Shown: positions 34,551 to 45,274 of the stretch, one piece after another | Numbering within the stretch: the first letter of the stretch is position 1 | Layout: the number at the start of each line of letters is the position of its first letter | From: Chloranthus sessilifolius | Lineage: Eukaryota; Streptophyta; Magnoliopsida; Chloranthales; Chloranthaceae | Reading direction: 5' to 3' | Length of the DNA stretch: 64,000 nt | Assembly (NCBI GenBank): GCA_021018995.1 | Contig: CM037587.1 | Span: 61,974,104-62,038,103, forward strand | Position numbers and translations under genes: made by a program | Notes under the pieces: generated by a model | What the model was told of the DNA's origin: nothing | The model's input: only the letters and a program-made list of their open reading frames with translations | Database searches by the model: none

Positions 34551-36379
34551 TCACCTTTTCTTTTCCCTTCTCTCTTCTTTTCTCTTCCTCTTTCTCTTTT
34601 CTGGTCTCTTTCTCTTTCTCTTTTCTTTTCTCTTTCTCCGCTCTTCTCGCTGACTCTTTCTCTTTCTCTGCTTCCTGCTCTTTATGCCTTCACTTTCTTC
34701 TTCGTCGCCACGGCACTTCCACTTGATTATGAACTTCCGTCCACTTTCGCATACTTTCAATGTGACTTTTAATGGTCTTTCATCAGATGATGCTTGGCCT
34801 CGAGGATTGTTGATGGGTTGGCTGGGAAGCTTACCCTCCTCTCGTCGACTCAGTTGATTTGCCAATTGACTGACTTGGTCGATTATCATCTGTTGAAAAG
34901 ATTGCATACTGCGCATCACCTTATCTTCCAGATCAGAATCCTTTGAAGTGCTTGTATGAGATTGATTAGGATTCTGATTGAAATTTCGATTTTCCTAAAT
35001 CAGAATTTGGATGAGAATATGAAGCATTCTGCTGAAAGTTAGAATTCTGGTGAAAATTAGAATTCTGCTGAAAATTCTATTGTGGATGGAAATTTTGCTG
35101 AAAATTTTGTGGAAACGCTTGTTGTCCACTCATAGGATTGGCTCGGTATTGCTGGTTGACCTGACCAGTTTGGTTTGATCCACCCCATCCTAAGTTGGGG
35201 TGATTTTTCCACTCTGGGTTGTAGGTATTTGAGTACACGTTTCTACCTTGCCGCTGATAAGATTGAGTGACATTTATCTGCTCTGGAAGAGTAGATTCAT
35301 CAGGAAGGAATGTCAAGGTAGTTGGGCACTCATTAGCCATATGACCTGGGTGTTCACAAATTGAGCATACAGTGGGGGTGACAGGAACTTTAGCTTGCTT
35401 GGTTGCAGCTAACAACATGTTCATCTGTTTGGACAGCATATCAACCTTGGTTGATAGATCAGAGTTATTATTGTTGACCTCATACAATCCGTCTTTGGTC
35501 AACACATGAGATTTAGGTGCTAAGTCCAAAGTGGTTCGCCCCAGTGTCTCACTTTGTATCGAGGTTTGATACAATTTCTCAAACAATGCCCACAACTCAT
35601 CGGCCTCTTTCGTGGCACAAGATCCACCGCAAGATGCATCAACCATGCGTCTTTCTTCAGGAATCAGTCCATTGTAGAAACTTTGGACTTGTTGCCACCT
35701 TGGAACTTGATGGTTAGGGCAACTTCTGATCAACTCCTTAAAACGTTCCCAACATTCATGGAATGTCTCTGTAGGTTGTTGGGAAAAGAAAAGGATCTTT
35801 TGACGCATCTCTATGGCTTTAGTCATGGGAAAATATTTTTTTAGGAACTGACGATGTAGCTCGGCCCAACTCTGAATAGATTGCGGTTCTAAAGAATAGA
35901 ACCACGTTTTTGCCTTGTCTCTTAAAGAGAACGGAAAGAGTCGGAGCTTCGCTATCTCATCAGTAACATTGTGGACTCTGAACATTTTGCATACCCCAGT
36001 GAACTCGTTCAGATGAACGTCTTGGATTTTCGTTGCCAAACCATGGAATATTGGTAGCATTTGAATCATCGGATTTGAATTCATAATGATTCCCTGGAAT
36101 GGGAGCATGCATGATACACTCCTGATCCTCGTATAAACCAGGATCATTATAGTATACAAGTGTTCTAGGTCCCCCATAGTAATTATTGTTCCCATTATTT
36201 CCATTATTCACATTGTTGCCATTCTGATTGTTGTTTTCATTCATTTCTTGCTCTTGATCAGCCATGGTATCAGTAGGATGATACTGATTCCGTTGGATTC
36301 TACGATTGTCTCGCAAAGATCGTTCGATCTCCGGATTAAACGGTAGCAAATGTGGGTGATGAGAACGAGTAAAGCTCAT
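34551..36379 (-). pseudogene. E1 gag region
   Basis: Gag start MSFTRSHHPHLLPFNPEIER, an asparagine-rich stretch, the gag core (FPFSLRDKAKTWFYSLEP, FLKKYFPMTKAIEMRQKI, FHECWERFKELIRSCPNH) and a CCHC knuckle CSICEHPGHMANEC at about 35330-35375. Then a glutamine/asparagine-rich tail and a charged run (about 34560-34720) coded by TCTTT-type simple sequence. Confidence 0.88.
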
Positions 36380-36434
36380 ACACTACACCCACAATCAAAG
36401 GTTTGAAGAACCCAAAATAAGTCCTCAAACAGAC

Positions 36435-36759
36435 TCAATCGATTGAGACAGTGGTCTCAATAGATGGACAGAAGCACATAAAATTTCACACAAATGACTT
36501 GTCAGTCAATCGATTGAGGGGATACTCTCAATCGATTGAGGTTCCAAGAGTCAGAAAGCACACAGAATATCAGAAAAAGACTTTGTCAGTCAATCGATTG
36601 AGAGGCTTCTCCCAATCGATTGAGGTTCAAAGATTAAAAACACACAAGAATTCTGTCAATTGATTGACATAGGAATGTCAATCGATTGAGAAAAGAGTAG
36701 AGAGCACACAGAAAGTGGCTCAGTATCAATCGATTGAGAAAGGAGCTTCAATCGATTGA
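36435..36759 (-). promoter_or_regulatory. E1 leader motif array, five doublets
   Basis: Sites start at 36435/36457, 36506/36528, 36590/36612, 36656/36678 and 36726/36748, all 22 bp apart. Starts 56 bp upstream of the gag ATG. Three copies have changed bases. Confidence 0.9.
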
Positions 36760-36779
36760 ATGCTGCTATGAACAGAGAG

Positions 36780-37330
36780 CAAAGTAAGAAGAAAAAGGAA
36801 AGAAAACCACTCAATTTTTATTTTTATTTTTATTTTTATGTTTATTATTATTATTATTATTATTTTTTTTTTTTAAAATTAAAATTCAGAAAAATAAAAA
36901 AAATAAAATCTAAATTCGAAAATTAGAAATTAGAAATTAAAAACCTAGAAAACCCTTCCTAAAAGAAAACTTCTAAACTAAGAATATAAATTTCCTAAAA
37001 ATATAAACTTCCTAAAATATAAACTTCCTAAAAGAATAAAAAAAATAAAAATATGAACTTCCTAAAAATAAAAACTTCCTAAAAGAATAAAAAAAAATAA
37101 AAATATAAACTTCCTAAAAACTATTTTTAGAAAATCCTATAAAATCTAAAAGAGGAAAATAAAAAAAATAAAAAATAATAATAAAAAAAAAAAAATCCTA
37201 CTAAACTAAGAATTTCTAAAAACCTAAACTTCCTAAAAGAAGATTGCAAAATCTAATCTAAGAGAGAAGAATTAAGGAAAGAAAAAAAAAAAAATTTTTT
37301 TTTATTTTTTTATATATTTTTTTCAAATTT
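36780..37330. repeat. E1 leader low-complexity A/T region
   Basis: ATT and poly-T runs (about 36815-36875, 37286-37325), and about six imperfect copies of an ATAAACTTCCTAAAA-type unit at about 36985-37125. No gene. Confidence 0.85.
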
Positions 37331-37331
37331 G

Positions 37332-37431
37332 TCAATCGATTGACAGAGTTGAGTCAATCGATTGAGGCACAATTATTGTCAAAAAAAACACACAACCTCA
37401 ATCGATTGAGAAACAAGTCTCAATCGATTGA
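37332..37431 (-). promoter_or_regulatory. E1 leader motif array, two doublets
   Basis: Exact TCAATCGATTGA copies at 37332/37354 and 37398/37420, 22 bp apart, close to the primer binding site. Confidence 0.92.
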
Positions 37432-37483
37432 CTGTTATAAAAAAAAAATCTCTAGTCGGAATTTACTCGAAATTTCGCCGATT

Positions 37484-37501
37484 TCCCCGGCAACGGCGCC
37501 A
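37484..37501 (-). other. E1 primer binding site (tRNA-Asp type)
   Basis: The minus strand reads TGGCGCCGTTGCCGGGGA, the site typical of Athila elements, six bases from the LTR. Confidence 0.9.
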
Positions 37502-38326
37502 AAAACTTGATCAAATTTTAAATAAACCCTTGCAAGTGTACAAGATCTGTTCTAGTGAGGCAAGAACAAGGGTGTCGAACCCACAGGGAAATCTGAAATT
37601 TTATTCAATTCTTCCTAGAGATGTAGAAAATATCCCCGAGGAAGTACCAAGGGGCAGATTTAATTTTTACCAAAAATTAACACTTTTCTAATTGCAAGAA
37701 AGAAAATAAATTAATCTAAAAATTATGTAATGAGAAATCTAAGAACAAATTTTAAAAACAAGATCAAGGAATTTGCTACCCCAGATTTATACCCTTTTCT
37801 ATTTTTAAACCCACAATTTTATTAGCATCAAACACACCATCATTCTAAGAGAAACATGACTAGTAATTGCATGATCATTAACCCGGCATACCCTATCTAA
37901 AAACAATGACTCAGCCTAATCGCGGTATGAATCATGTGAAAAGCATAGCGTATCTCATGGTATTTTAGATCAAAACACTAAAAACATGATCACTACACTT
38001 TGAGAAAAACGATTTGATGATGAAATTATCAAACTATGGCATTAAACATAAAATATAGGTACTTATCTGGGGATCGCATCCTCCTTGATCTACAGCCTTT
38101 AGCCTCTCATCCTTGGTGCAAGATCTTCAATTGTATTCAAAACCATTCCCAAAGTAAAGAGCAAAGAAGGTGTAAAAGAAAAATATGTTCTTGGAAAATC
38201 TCAACACAATTTTATTACTCTAAGAAAACCCTCTTACAAAAGTCTCTAATTATTACACAAATTTGTCTCAAAACTAAAACTCTCTATTCAAAAAGCTCTC
38301 CCTATTCCAAAAGCTGTAGCCTCTCT

Positions 38327-38335
38327 TTTATAATG
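38327..38335 (-). promoter_or_regulatory. E1 right LTR TATA box (active 5' position)
   Basis: The minus strand reads ATTATAAAAG, directly downstream of the motif array; as the 5' LTR of this copy it would drive the genomic transcript. Confidence 0.65.
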
Positions 38336-38361
38336 GCCGAACATACCTAACCCTAATTGCC

Positions 38362-38534
38362 TCAATCGATTGAGACAGAAGTCTCAATTGATTGACTTTG
38401 AGTTCGAATTCCCTTAGGGCACTTCTGCCTTCATGTCTCAATCGATTGAATTTCATGTCTCAATCGATTGACTTTCTAGGGTTGAGTTTTACTCCATCTG
38501 TCAATCGATTGACCATAATGCCTCAATCGATTGA
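38362..38534 (-). promoter_or_regulatory. E1 right LTR motif array
   Basis: Three doublets, each 22 bp apart. One copy (38384) reads TCAATTGATTGA, a CG to TG change relative to the left LTR. Confidence 0.93.
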
Positions 38535-39762
38535 ATCTTCAATGCAAAGCCTTCCCTTTCTTGATGGAAGTTGATTCTCTTCATGGCTTTCAATGCTTCT
38601 TTGGACCTTTTTGTCCATAGCTCTTTTATAGCCTGTAATTTCCTTCTTTTATGCACTTGAACGATCTAACTGTCAGAAACACCTGTAAACATCAAAACCT
38701 CGCAACAACCATCAGATGCTTTCATTGAACAGCTAAATGTAGGATTTAAAGTGTGAAATATAGTCATATTTCAGCACCGATCAGGGATGTTTTGGGAGGC
38801 TTTCCAATTGGTGTAATCTCGGACCATCTCATCCATCATGGCCATTGGAGAGGGGGTGGATGGAAATGGTTCATTTGATGGAATGTGGGGTATGGGTGAA
38901 GTGAATGTGTGGGAAAAACTGGGCATGGCCCCGGTAAAATTGGGCAGGACTTGGGTAGATAGGGGGGGTATGTGGTGGATCATAGAAACTGGGTGTGGTA
39001 TGGGGGAAGGTGGGTGGATCGAGTATATGTTGGGAAGATGAAGGATGGGGTATGGTTGTAAAGGTAGGGAATTGGGTCGGGTTTTGAATGGATGTGAGTG
39101 GAAATTTTGATTGATTTGGCATGGACATGGGGGGAGAAATGGGCATGTTTTGGGAACGTGATGGGAAATGAGGTGTCGGATTTTAGGTGTTTTGAGAGGT
39201 GGTGGATGGGAAGATAGGGGCACCGAAGGGGCCGATGACGATAAAGGGAGGTTGGGTGAGAGGGATGGATGTGAACATCTCTTCCGCATGGGAATGAGTT
39301 GGAGAACTTGGCGGGGATGAGTCGGGATCGACGTATGCCGGATCCACTGCCCACGACATGGCTTGGTGACGGGTGGGGTACGGGTGCCTCGAATGGGGCT
39401 CGTAAAGCTTTCTCCTTCTCCCCCTATGGGATGATGGAGGATAAGGTGATGTCGTTGTGCCGGCACCACGATGGTTTCTTCTTTTTCGGGTTTTTTGGTT
39501 TATTTAATTTTTTGAAATTTTATAAATGGATTTTTATGATGAACAACTCCGGGGCCCTTGAATGCCCGTTCTGGATGGTTTTTGTACCCGAAATAAATCT
39601 TGTGGCGAGATCCTGATGCGCTTCAAAAGAATCAAAGGGGGACCCTTTGATCTATTGAAGGCATGAGAATCAATGCAAACAACCCAATCCCCTGGAGCGA
39701 GTCAATAAGAAGTTACTCTCTTTTGATCGACGGGGGTGTAGTGGGTGTTGGGGAGTGCGGGA

Positions 39763-39773
39763 CCTATATAAGG
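39763..39773 (-). promoter_or_regulatory. T2 leader TATA-like box
   Basis: CCTATATAAGG, readable on both strands, about 75 bp past the palindrome array and about 300 bp before the gag frame. Confidence 0.4.
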
Positions 39774-39847
39774 TGCTAAACCACTAAGCGGGAAACTCGG
39801 AGATGTAGAAAAGGCCTCAGACTCAGGCTGCATTGCTCAGGTCAGGC

Positions 39848-40014
39848 TTGGTGTGTTTATTACATGCGCTAGGCCAAATTTTGTCAGACTAAGGTTGGCG
39901 CGTGTATTACATGCGCCAAAGAAAATCTGGGTCTTTCCAAGCTTGGCACGGGTATTATATGCGCCAAAGTAAACTTGGGGAAAGGTGGCTTTATGCATAT
40001 TTTACATGCGCCAG
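39848..40014 (-). promoter_or_regulatory. T2 leader palindrome array
   Basis: Four 25-bp imperfect palindromes with arms TTGGCGC and GCGCCAA and an 11-base TGTATTACAT-type loop, at 39848, 39895, 39943 and 39990 (47, 48 and 47 bp apart). Three related copies lie in the LTR (41851, 41928, 41974). Confidence 0.8.
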
Positions 40015-40520
40015 GCATAAACAGTGGGGTCAAATATTTTTGATAGTAGAACAGGAGCCCGAAATTGGTCTCTTTTTTTGGCTTTCTAGAAGCAATGCTT
40101 TCAGGGACTGATTTCCTAGTTGCACCAGGTCTCTCCTCACCGAACATAGGGATACAAGGCCGATTCGGGACTACTAAAGTTCTCCCCCAAGGGTTTTAGG
40201 CTTCGCAACTGGATAGGTTACTCACCCTATATGCCTCTGGCGCAAGCGCCTTCTCAGATACTAGGTGGGGTGGTTCTTTTTCGGATCATCACCACTAGGG
40301 GCTGCCGCTGTACCGAGAATCAGGGCGTTTATATCTTGGCCTAAAATTCCCAACCTATGAAAATCTACCCCCATAAAAATTTAATTATGTCCCCTCTTGG
40401 TTCAGTTTTATTTTCAGATATTAGGAGAGTTTTTTTAAAGTACAAAAATGAGGGGTGATGGTCCCATGTCGCCTCTACGGGTCGGCGTCCACTGATGAGA
40501 TATGATCAAACGTAAAGCAA

Positions 40521-40724
40521 TGCGCAAGTAGGCCCGCCAATCGACTAAGGCACATAAATGATGGAAAGTAAAGGAATCGTAAAGACAATGAGCAAGTAGG
40601 CCCGCCAATCGGCTAAGGCACGTAAATGACAGAAAATAGAGAAATTGTAAAGACAGTGCGCAAGTAGGCCCGCTGATCGGCTAAGGCACGTAAAATGACA
40701 GAAAAGTAGGGGTGGAAAAATTGA
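40521..40724. repeat. 68-bp tandem repeat, three copies
   Basis: Units begin at 40521, 40589 and 40657 (TGCGCAAGTAGGCCCGC type). It lies in the T2 leader close to the primer site. Confidence 0.88.
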
Positions 40725-40822
40725 CGGAATCGTAGGGGTGAGTGAAAAATAAGAGAAAAACAAGCAAATGTTAGTAAAAACAAAGAAAAAGGCCATGTTT
40801 CAAGGGAAAGCTCTACTAGCAA

Positions 40823-40843
40823 TTCCCTAGCAGAGTCTCCATC
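40823..40843 (-). other. T2 primer binding site (tRNA-Arg type)
   Basis: The minus strand reads ATGGAGACTCTGCTAGGGAA, close to the tRNA-Arg site used by Ogre/Tat elements, two bases from the LTR end. Confidence 0.7.
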
Positions 40844-40845
40844 TG

Positions 40846-42401
40846 TGCAACCGTGGGGTTTTTGACAATCTCGTCGTGACGATGTGCACTCTCAAAAAAA
40901 TATAAAATCGCCACCCAGAGATTTTGGTGTCTCGGGAAACCTAAATAAATTTTATAAGCACCGAAGTGCCAAAAATATGACTCTGATTCACCAGACTATG
41001 CCAAAGGCTCTTGGATAGGAGCTTCGGTTATCAATCGGGAAGGTGTTAGGCACCCGTCCAACCCACTTAAAAGCAGTCTCTACTTGTGGCCAAAATAAAC
41101 TAGAAAAATAGGAAAGAAAAGAGCACTTCCTCTTACCCTAAGGCACCTTAACCCTATTTGTGCCCCTCCGCCACTATAGAGATTTTAACGGCGTAATGGC
41201 ACAAATTCAAGGGTAGAACAAAAGCTAAGAAGGTAGAGGAATAGAGGGGAGAGCCGGAGCTCTCGGGCCCTTGTTGAACGTGCGTGGACCTTTGCGTAGG
41301 TGCACTTGACGAGCTTCCGATAGCTTGAATGGTTGGAGAATGGGTTCTAACCTCTAAGGCCTAATAGCTAAGGGGTAGAGGAAGAAGGCTAAGGGGCGGT
41401 TCTCTTTTAACTCAAGGTTTTTTACTGGAAGATGGGGTCTAAGGGGGCTTTGAATTCTGGAATTAGTATGGAATGGGTGCACCAATGGGAGGAAAAGCTT
41501 CTCTTAATCTTTTTCTCTCTTTTAAAATTTTTCAAGCCCTCGAAAATGGAGGGGTGCCTCTCTATTTATAGGAAAAAGGGAGGTTAGGAGGGTGCTTAAG
41601 TGCTAATTAGGGTTAGCAATTAGGTAATTTTCTAATCTAAGGTTTCCTAGGATTTTGAAAGCTTAGAAATGTGAGCAATGGGCTTCAATGGTAGATGATA
41701 GGGTGTGGTTTCAAATGACTAAAGGGTTACAAATAGGGTAATCAGGGGTGCAACAGTCCTAATGAAAGACATCCTAAACATTGAAATGGTCAACAAGTCA
41801 AACCCCAAAAGTAGATTTTGAGCAAAAACCTATGGTTACAGTAGTTAAGCCTGGCGCATGTATTATACACGCCAAGCATAGCTACAGTGTCCAAAAGTTC
41901 AGAGCCTAATGAGGGGCCCACCTATACTTGGCATGTGTATTAGATGTGCCAAGCCATTTTTGGAAAAAAATGGCTTAGTGCATGTAATACATGCCCCATG
42001 TATGCCCCAACCAACTGCAGTTCCTGGGCACTACTTGGATCGTCGTAACTTTTGACGTACAACTCGGATTGAAGTGATTCTTTGCTTGTTGGAAAGTTGA
42101 AAACCTCTAATTTTCAATGGAATAAGATTCAATCTTGGTAGAGGTCCCTTCTAGACCTGGCACATATCTTTCTCTGACCATGGCTCGGGAGGGTCAACTA
42201 TGGGTCCGAAGAGGTCGGGGCTAATTCCTACGGGTATGGGCAAGTTCCTAAGAGTTTGGGAAGATTCTTAAGAGTTTTGGGCAAGTTCTTAGGGGTTTGG
42301 GAAGATTCCTAAGGGTATGGGAGAAGCTATCGGAAGCTCGGGGGTGCGCCTCTCTCGAAGTATGTTTCGATCGGGCCATGGGCCAAATTTGGGTGTCTAC
42401 A
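40846..42401 (-). repeat. T2 5' LTR
   Basis: The minus strand starts TGTAGACACCC and ends GGTTGCA. It has three palindromes (41851-41998), a TATA box TATAAATAGA (41562-41571) downstream of them, and the AAGGTGTTAGGCACCC block shared with the fragment at 19551-20110. Confidence 0.85.
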
Positions 42402-45274
42402 ATAGTGTAATCGTGCTATTTAATTTCATAAATATCCGATAGCTAAAGATTATGATTGAAGACCATAATCTGAAGTAGGAGGATTTAGGATTTATTTTCT
42501 GTAAAATTTAGATAAGAAAGAATTCTTTATTCATATTTCTCCAGTAGTTTAGGAACTTAAAAGATAAGTACAAGTTTTCAGAAAATTAAGTGAATATAGA
42601 TAAACCTGTCTTCGTGGGAACGATCCTATGCTAATACGACGATTTTCATTATGCCCTTGCAATAGGTTAAGGCTTAATTAGATACACATATAAGTAGCGA
42701 TCAATAAGTGTGCAATACGATGAACTGTCGCTGATCTTAAAGGGATTGACCCCTCAATAGATATGCATTATATTCATTTGGAGGATAATGCCAAAACTTT
42801 ACGAGAAAGCCAACGACGATTAAATTCAAATATGAGGGAAGTTGTTCAAAAGGAAATTGTGAAACTACTAAACGCAGGTATTATTTACCCAAATTTTGAC
42901 AGTGAGTGGGTGAGTCCCATCCAGGTAGTCCCAAAGAAATCTAAGGTTATGGTGAAAGAAAATGCAGCCGGTGAGTTGGTTCCATTACACGAAATCACAG
43001 GGTGGCGTGTATGTATCGATTACCAGAAGTTAAACTTAATGGCTCGCAAGGATCATTTTCCACTACCCTTCATTGATCAAATTTTGGAAAAACTTGCAGG
43101 TCAAGAATATTTTTGCTTTCTAGACCGATATTCAGGGTATAATCAAGTTTCAGTCTACCCAGAAGTCCAAGAAAAGATTATCTTCATGTATCCTTTTGGA
43201 ATATTTGCTTATCGTCGCATGCCCTTTGGGTTGTGCAATGCTCCTGCAACATTCCAAAGATGCATGATGTCGATCTTTTCTGATATGATAAGCAAGTTTC
43301 TTGAAGTATTCATGGATGACTTTTCGGTATTTTGCCAAACTTTTGATTCTTGTCTTGATCATCTTGCCCTCGTCTTAGAAAGATGGGAAGAAACTAATTT
43401 AGTGCTAAGTTGGGAGAAGAGCCATTTTATGGTCCAAGAAGGTATAGCCTTAGGACACATCGTCTCTAAAAGGGGAATAGAAGTTGGCAAGGCCAAAATT
43501 GATGTAATAGCGAATCTACGGCCACCAAAATTCAGTAAGGCAAATTCAATCTTTTCAGGGCCATGCCGGTTTCTATCGCCGCTTCATCAAAGATTTTTCA
43601 AAAATCTCGAGACTATTGTGCCATCTATTAGTAAATGAAGTACCATTTAACTTTGATGATGCCTGTCTTGACGCATTTAACAAGCTCAAGGAACTTCTTT
43701 CCTCTGCACTAATTATTCAGTCCCTTGACTACTCCCTACCATTTAAAGTAATGTGTGATGCCTCTGATCACATAATAGGCACAGTCCTGGGACAGCGGAA
43801 AGACAAGGTCCCTCATTTAATCTACTATGCGAGCCATACCTTGATTGAAGTTCAGGTGAACTACACTACCACTAACAAAGAGCTTCTAGATGTTGAATAT
43901 TGAACTCGACAAATTTTGACCATACCTTTTGGCATAAAAAATTGTCATCTTCTCTGATCATTTTGCACTAAAATACTTTTTGTCTAAAAAGGATGCCAAA
44001 CTAAGACTAATCAGATGGATCCTACTTTTGTAGGAATTCAACTTCGAAATCAAGGATGAGAAGGGAGTTGAAAATGTGGTAGCTAATCATCTGTCTAGAA
44101 TAGAGCTACCTGAAACCATCAGTAAAGAGCCTCTACATGATACCTTTCCGGATGATCAACTTTATGCCATCCAAGTAATTGTACCATGGTATGCAAACAG
44201 CGTGAATTATTTGGCAAAAAGAAAGATTCCCCCGACCTGGTCCAATCAGGACAAGTATATTTTCTTTTCTAATGTAAAATACTATATTTTGGAGGATCCT
44301 GACCTATTTAAAATTTTCCCCGACAAAATAATTAGGAAATGTTTGCCCGATAGAGACATCCACAATATTCTACAATTTTGTCACACTGATTCTTGTGTGG
44401 GCCACTTTGACAGAAAGAAAATTATTGCCAAGGTACTACAATAAGGATTTTATTGGCCATCACTTTTTAAGGATGCCCAGAATTTCTGAAAGGCTTACCA
44501 TCATTGTCAGAAGTTAGGAGCCATGTCCCGAAGGAACATGATGCCCCTGCAACCGATTTTGGTTGCAGAACTATTTGACATATGGGGCATTGATTTCATG
44601 GGTCCCTTTCCACCTTCATTCAAATTTATGTATATACTTGTAGTCATTGACTACGTATCAAAGTGGGTGGAAGCAACGACCACAAGAACAAATGATCACA
44701 AGGTGGTAGTCTCTTTTATCAGGGACAATATATTTGCACGATTTGGCCCAGGAGCTATTATAAGTGATGGGGTTGCCATTTTTGTAACAAGTATTTTGAG
44801 AGTTTGGTCAAGATATATGGTGTTATGCATAAACTTGCAACCCCTACCACCCACAAACTAGTGAACAAGTTGAGGTTTCAAACCGAGAAATAAAGAAAAT
44901 ATTGGAAAGAACTGTTTGCCCTAATAGAAAAGATTGGTCCATAAGATTGAATGATGCTCTGTGGGCATATAGAACGGTTTATAAAATTCCCATTCGCATG
45001 TCCCCTTTTCGATTGGTCTATGGTAAGGTGTGTCACTTACCTGTGGTATTAGAGCATAGAGCTCTATGGGCTATCAAACCACTGAATTTTGAGTTCACTG
45101 CATCTGGTGAACAACAAAAACTCGAACTCAATGAGCTTGAGGAAATTCGAAATGATGCATGCCAAAATGATCGAATTTACACGGACAAAACCAAGGCATT
45201 CCATGATAAACATATTCTAAGAAAAAGTTTTGAGCTGGGCCAACAAGTTGGGCTATATAATTCGAGGTTGAAGC
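42402..45274 (+). mobile_element. Element C: Athila-like fossil, plus strand
   Basis: The tail of an LTR (42402-42700, matching 6220-6545 inverted), then RT directly (IHLEDNAKTLRESQRRLN, VCIDYQKLNLMARKDHF, FMDDFSVF), RNase H (MCDASDHIIGTVLGQ) and integrase ([31 protein letters not shown]). Gag and protease are not seen. T2 was inserted into its LTR and F at its integrase end. Broken with several breaks, and older than T2 and F. Confidence 0.85.
42763..45274 (+). pseudogene. Element C RT, RNase H and integrase region
   Basis: Reads in the usual Ty3/gypsy order and is closest in wording to E1 and E2 of this window. It stops inside the integrase C-terminal segment (LYNSRLKL), exactly where F's LTR begins. 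Confidence 0.88.

Larger units (their letters stand above)
24606..38783 (-). mobile_element. Element E1: young Athila-like LTR retrotransposon
   Basis: 14,178 bp, bounded by two 1,276-bp LTRs and a perfect target duplication GGGAT (24601-24605 and 38784-38788). The minus-strand order is LTR, primer site, leader, gag, protease, RT, RNase H, integrase, accessory ORF, long 3' region, polypurine tract, LTR. The LTRs differ at roughly 1% of sites, the youngest insertion here (likely under a few million years, depending on the rate). The structure looks whole, but the genes are broken, with roughly half a dozen or more breaks. It interrupts T2 gag. Confidence 0.95.
37508..38783 (-). repeat. E1 right LTR (5' LTR)
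   Basis: Near-identical to 24606-25881 and of the same length, with three motif doublets at 38362/38384, 38438/38460 and 38501/38523, and a TATA box (38327-38335) 26 bp from the nearest doublet. Confidence 0.96.
39470..40845 (-). other. T2 leader with hairpins, tandem repeats and a second TATA-like box
   Basis: About 1.4 kb between the primer site and gag without a convincing gene. It contains a 68-bp tandem repeat, four evenly spaced palindromes and CCTTATATAGG (39763-39773) ahead of gag. Long leaders are usual in Tat/Ogre elements. Confidence 0.7.
38784..42401 (-). mobile_element. Element T2, upstream part (Tat/Ogre-like)
   Basis: 5' LTR (40846-42401), a tRNA-Arg-type primer site, a repeat-rich leader and the gag N-terminal part (about 39470-38784, proline/histidine-rich, ending DEMVRDYTNWKASQNIP). 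The LTR start TGTAGACACCC abuts element C's LTR, so T2 inserted into C. Gag continues at 24605-22516 beyond E1. Confidence 0.85.

Noticed and set aside
24606-38783. TCAATCGATTGA array as a CRISPR-like array or a satellite
   Set aside because: The repeat is only 12 bp with 10-bp spacers, occurs as scattered pairs or triplets, and belongs to a eukaryotic retroelement; not a long tandem satellite.
38771-39469. Proline/histidine-rich frame as a host gene
   Set aside because: Its end reads as Tat-type gag and it continues, across E1, into T2 gag.
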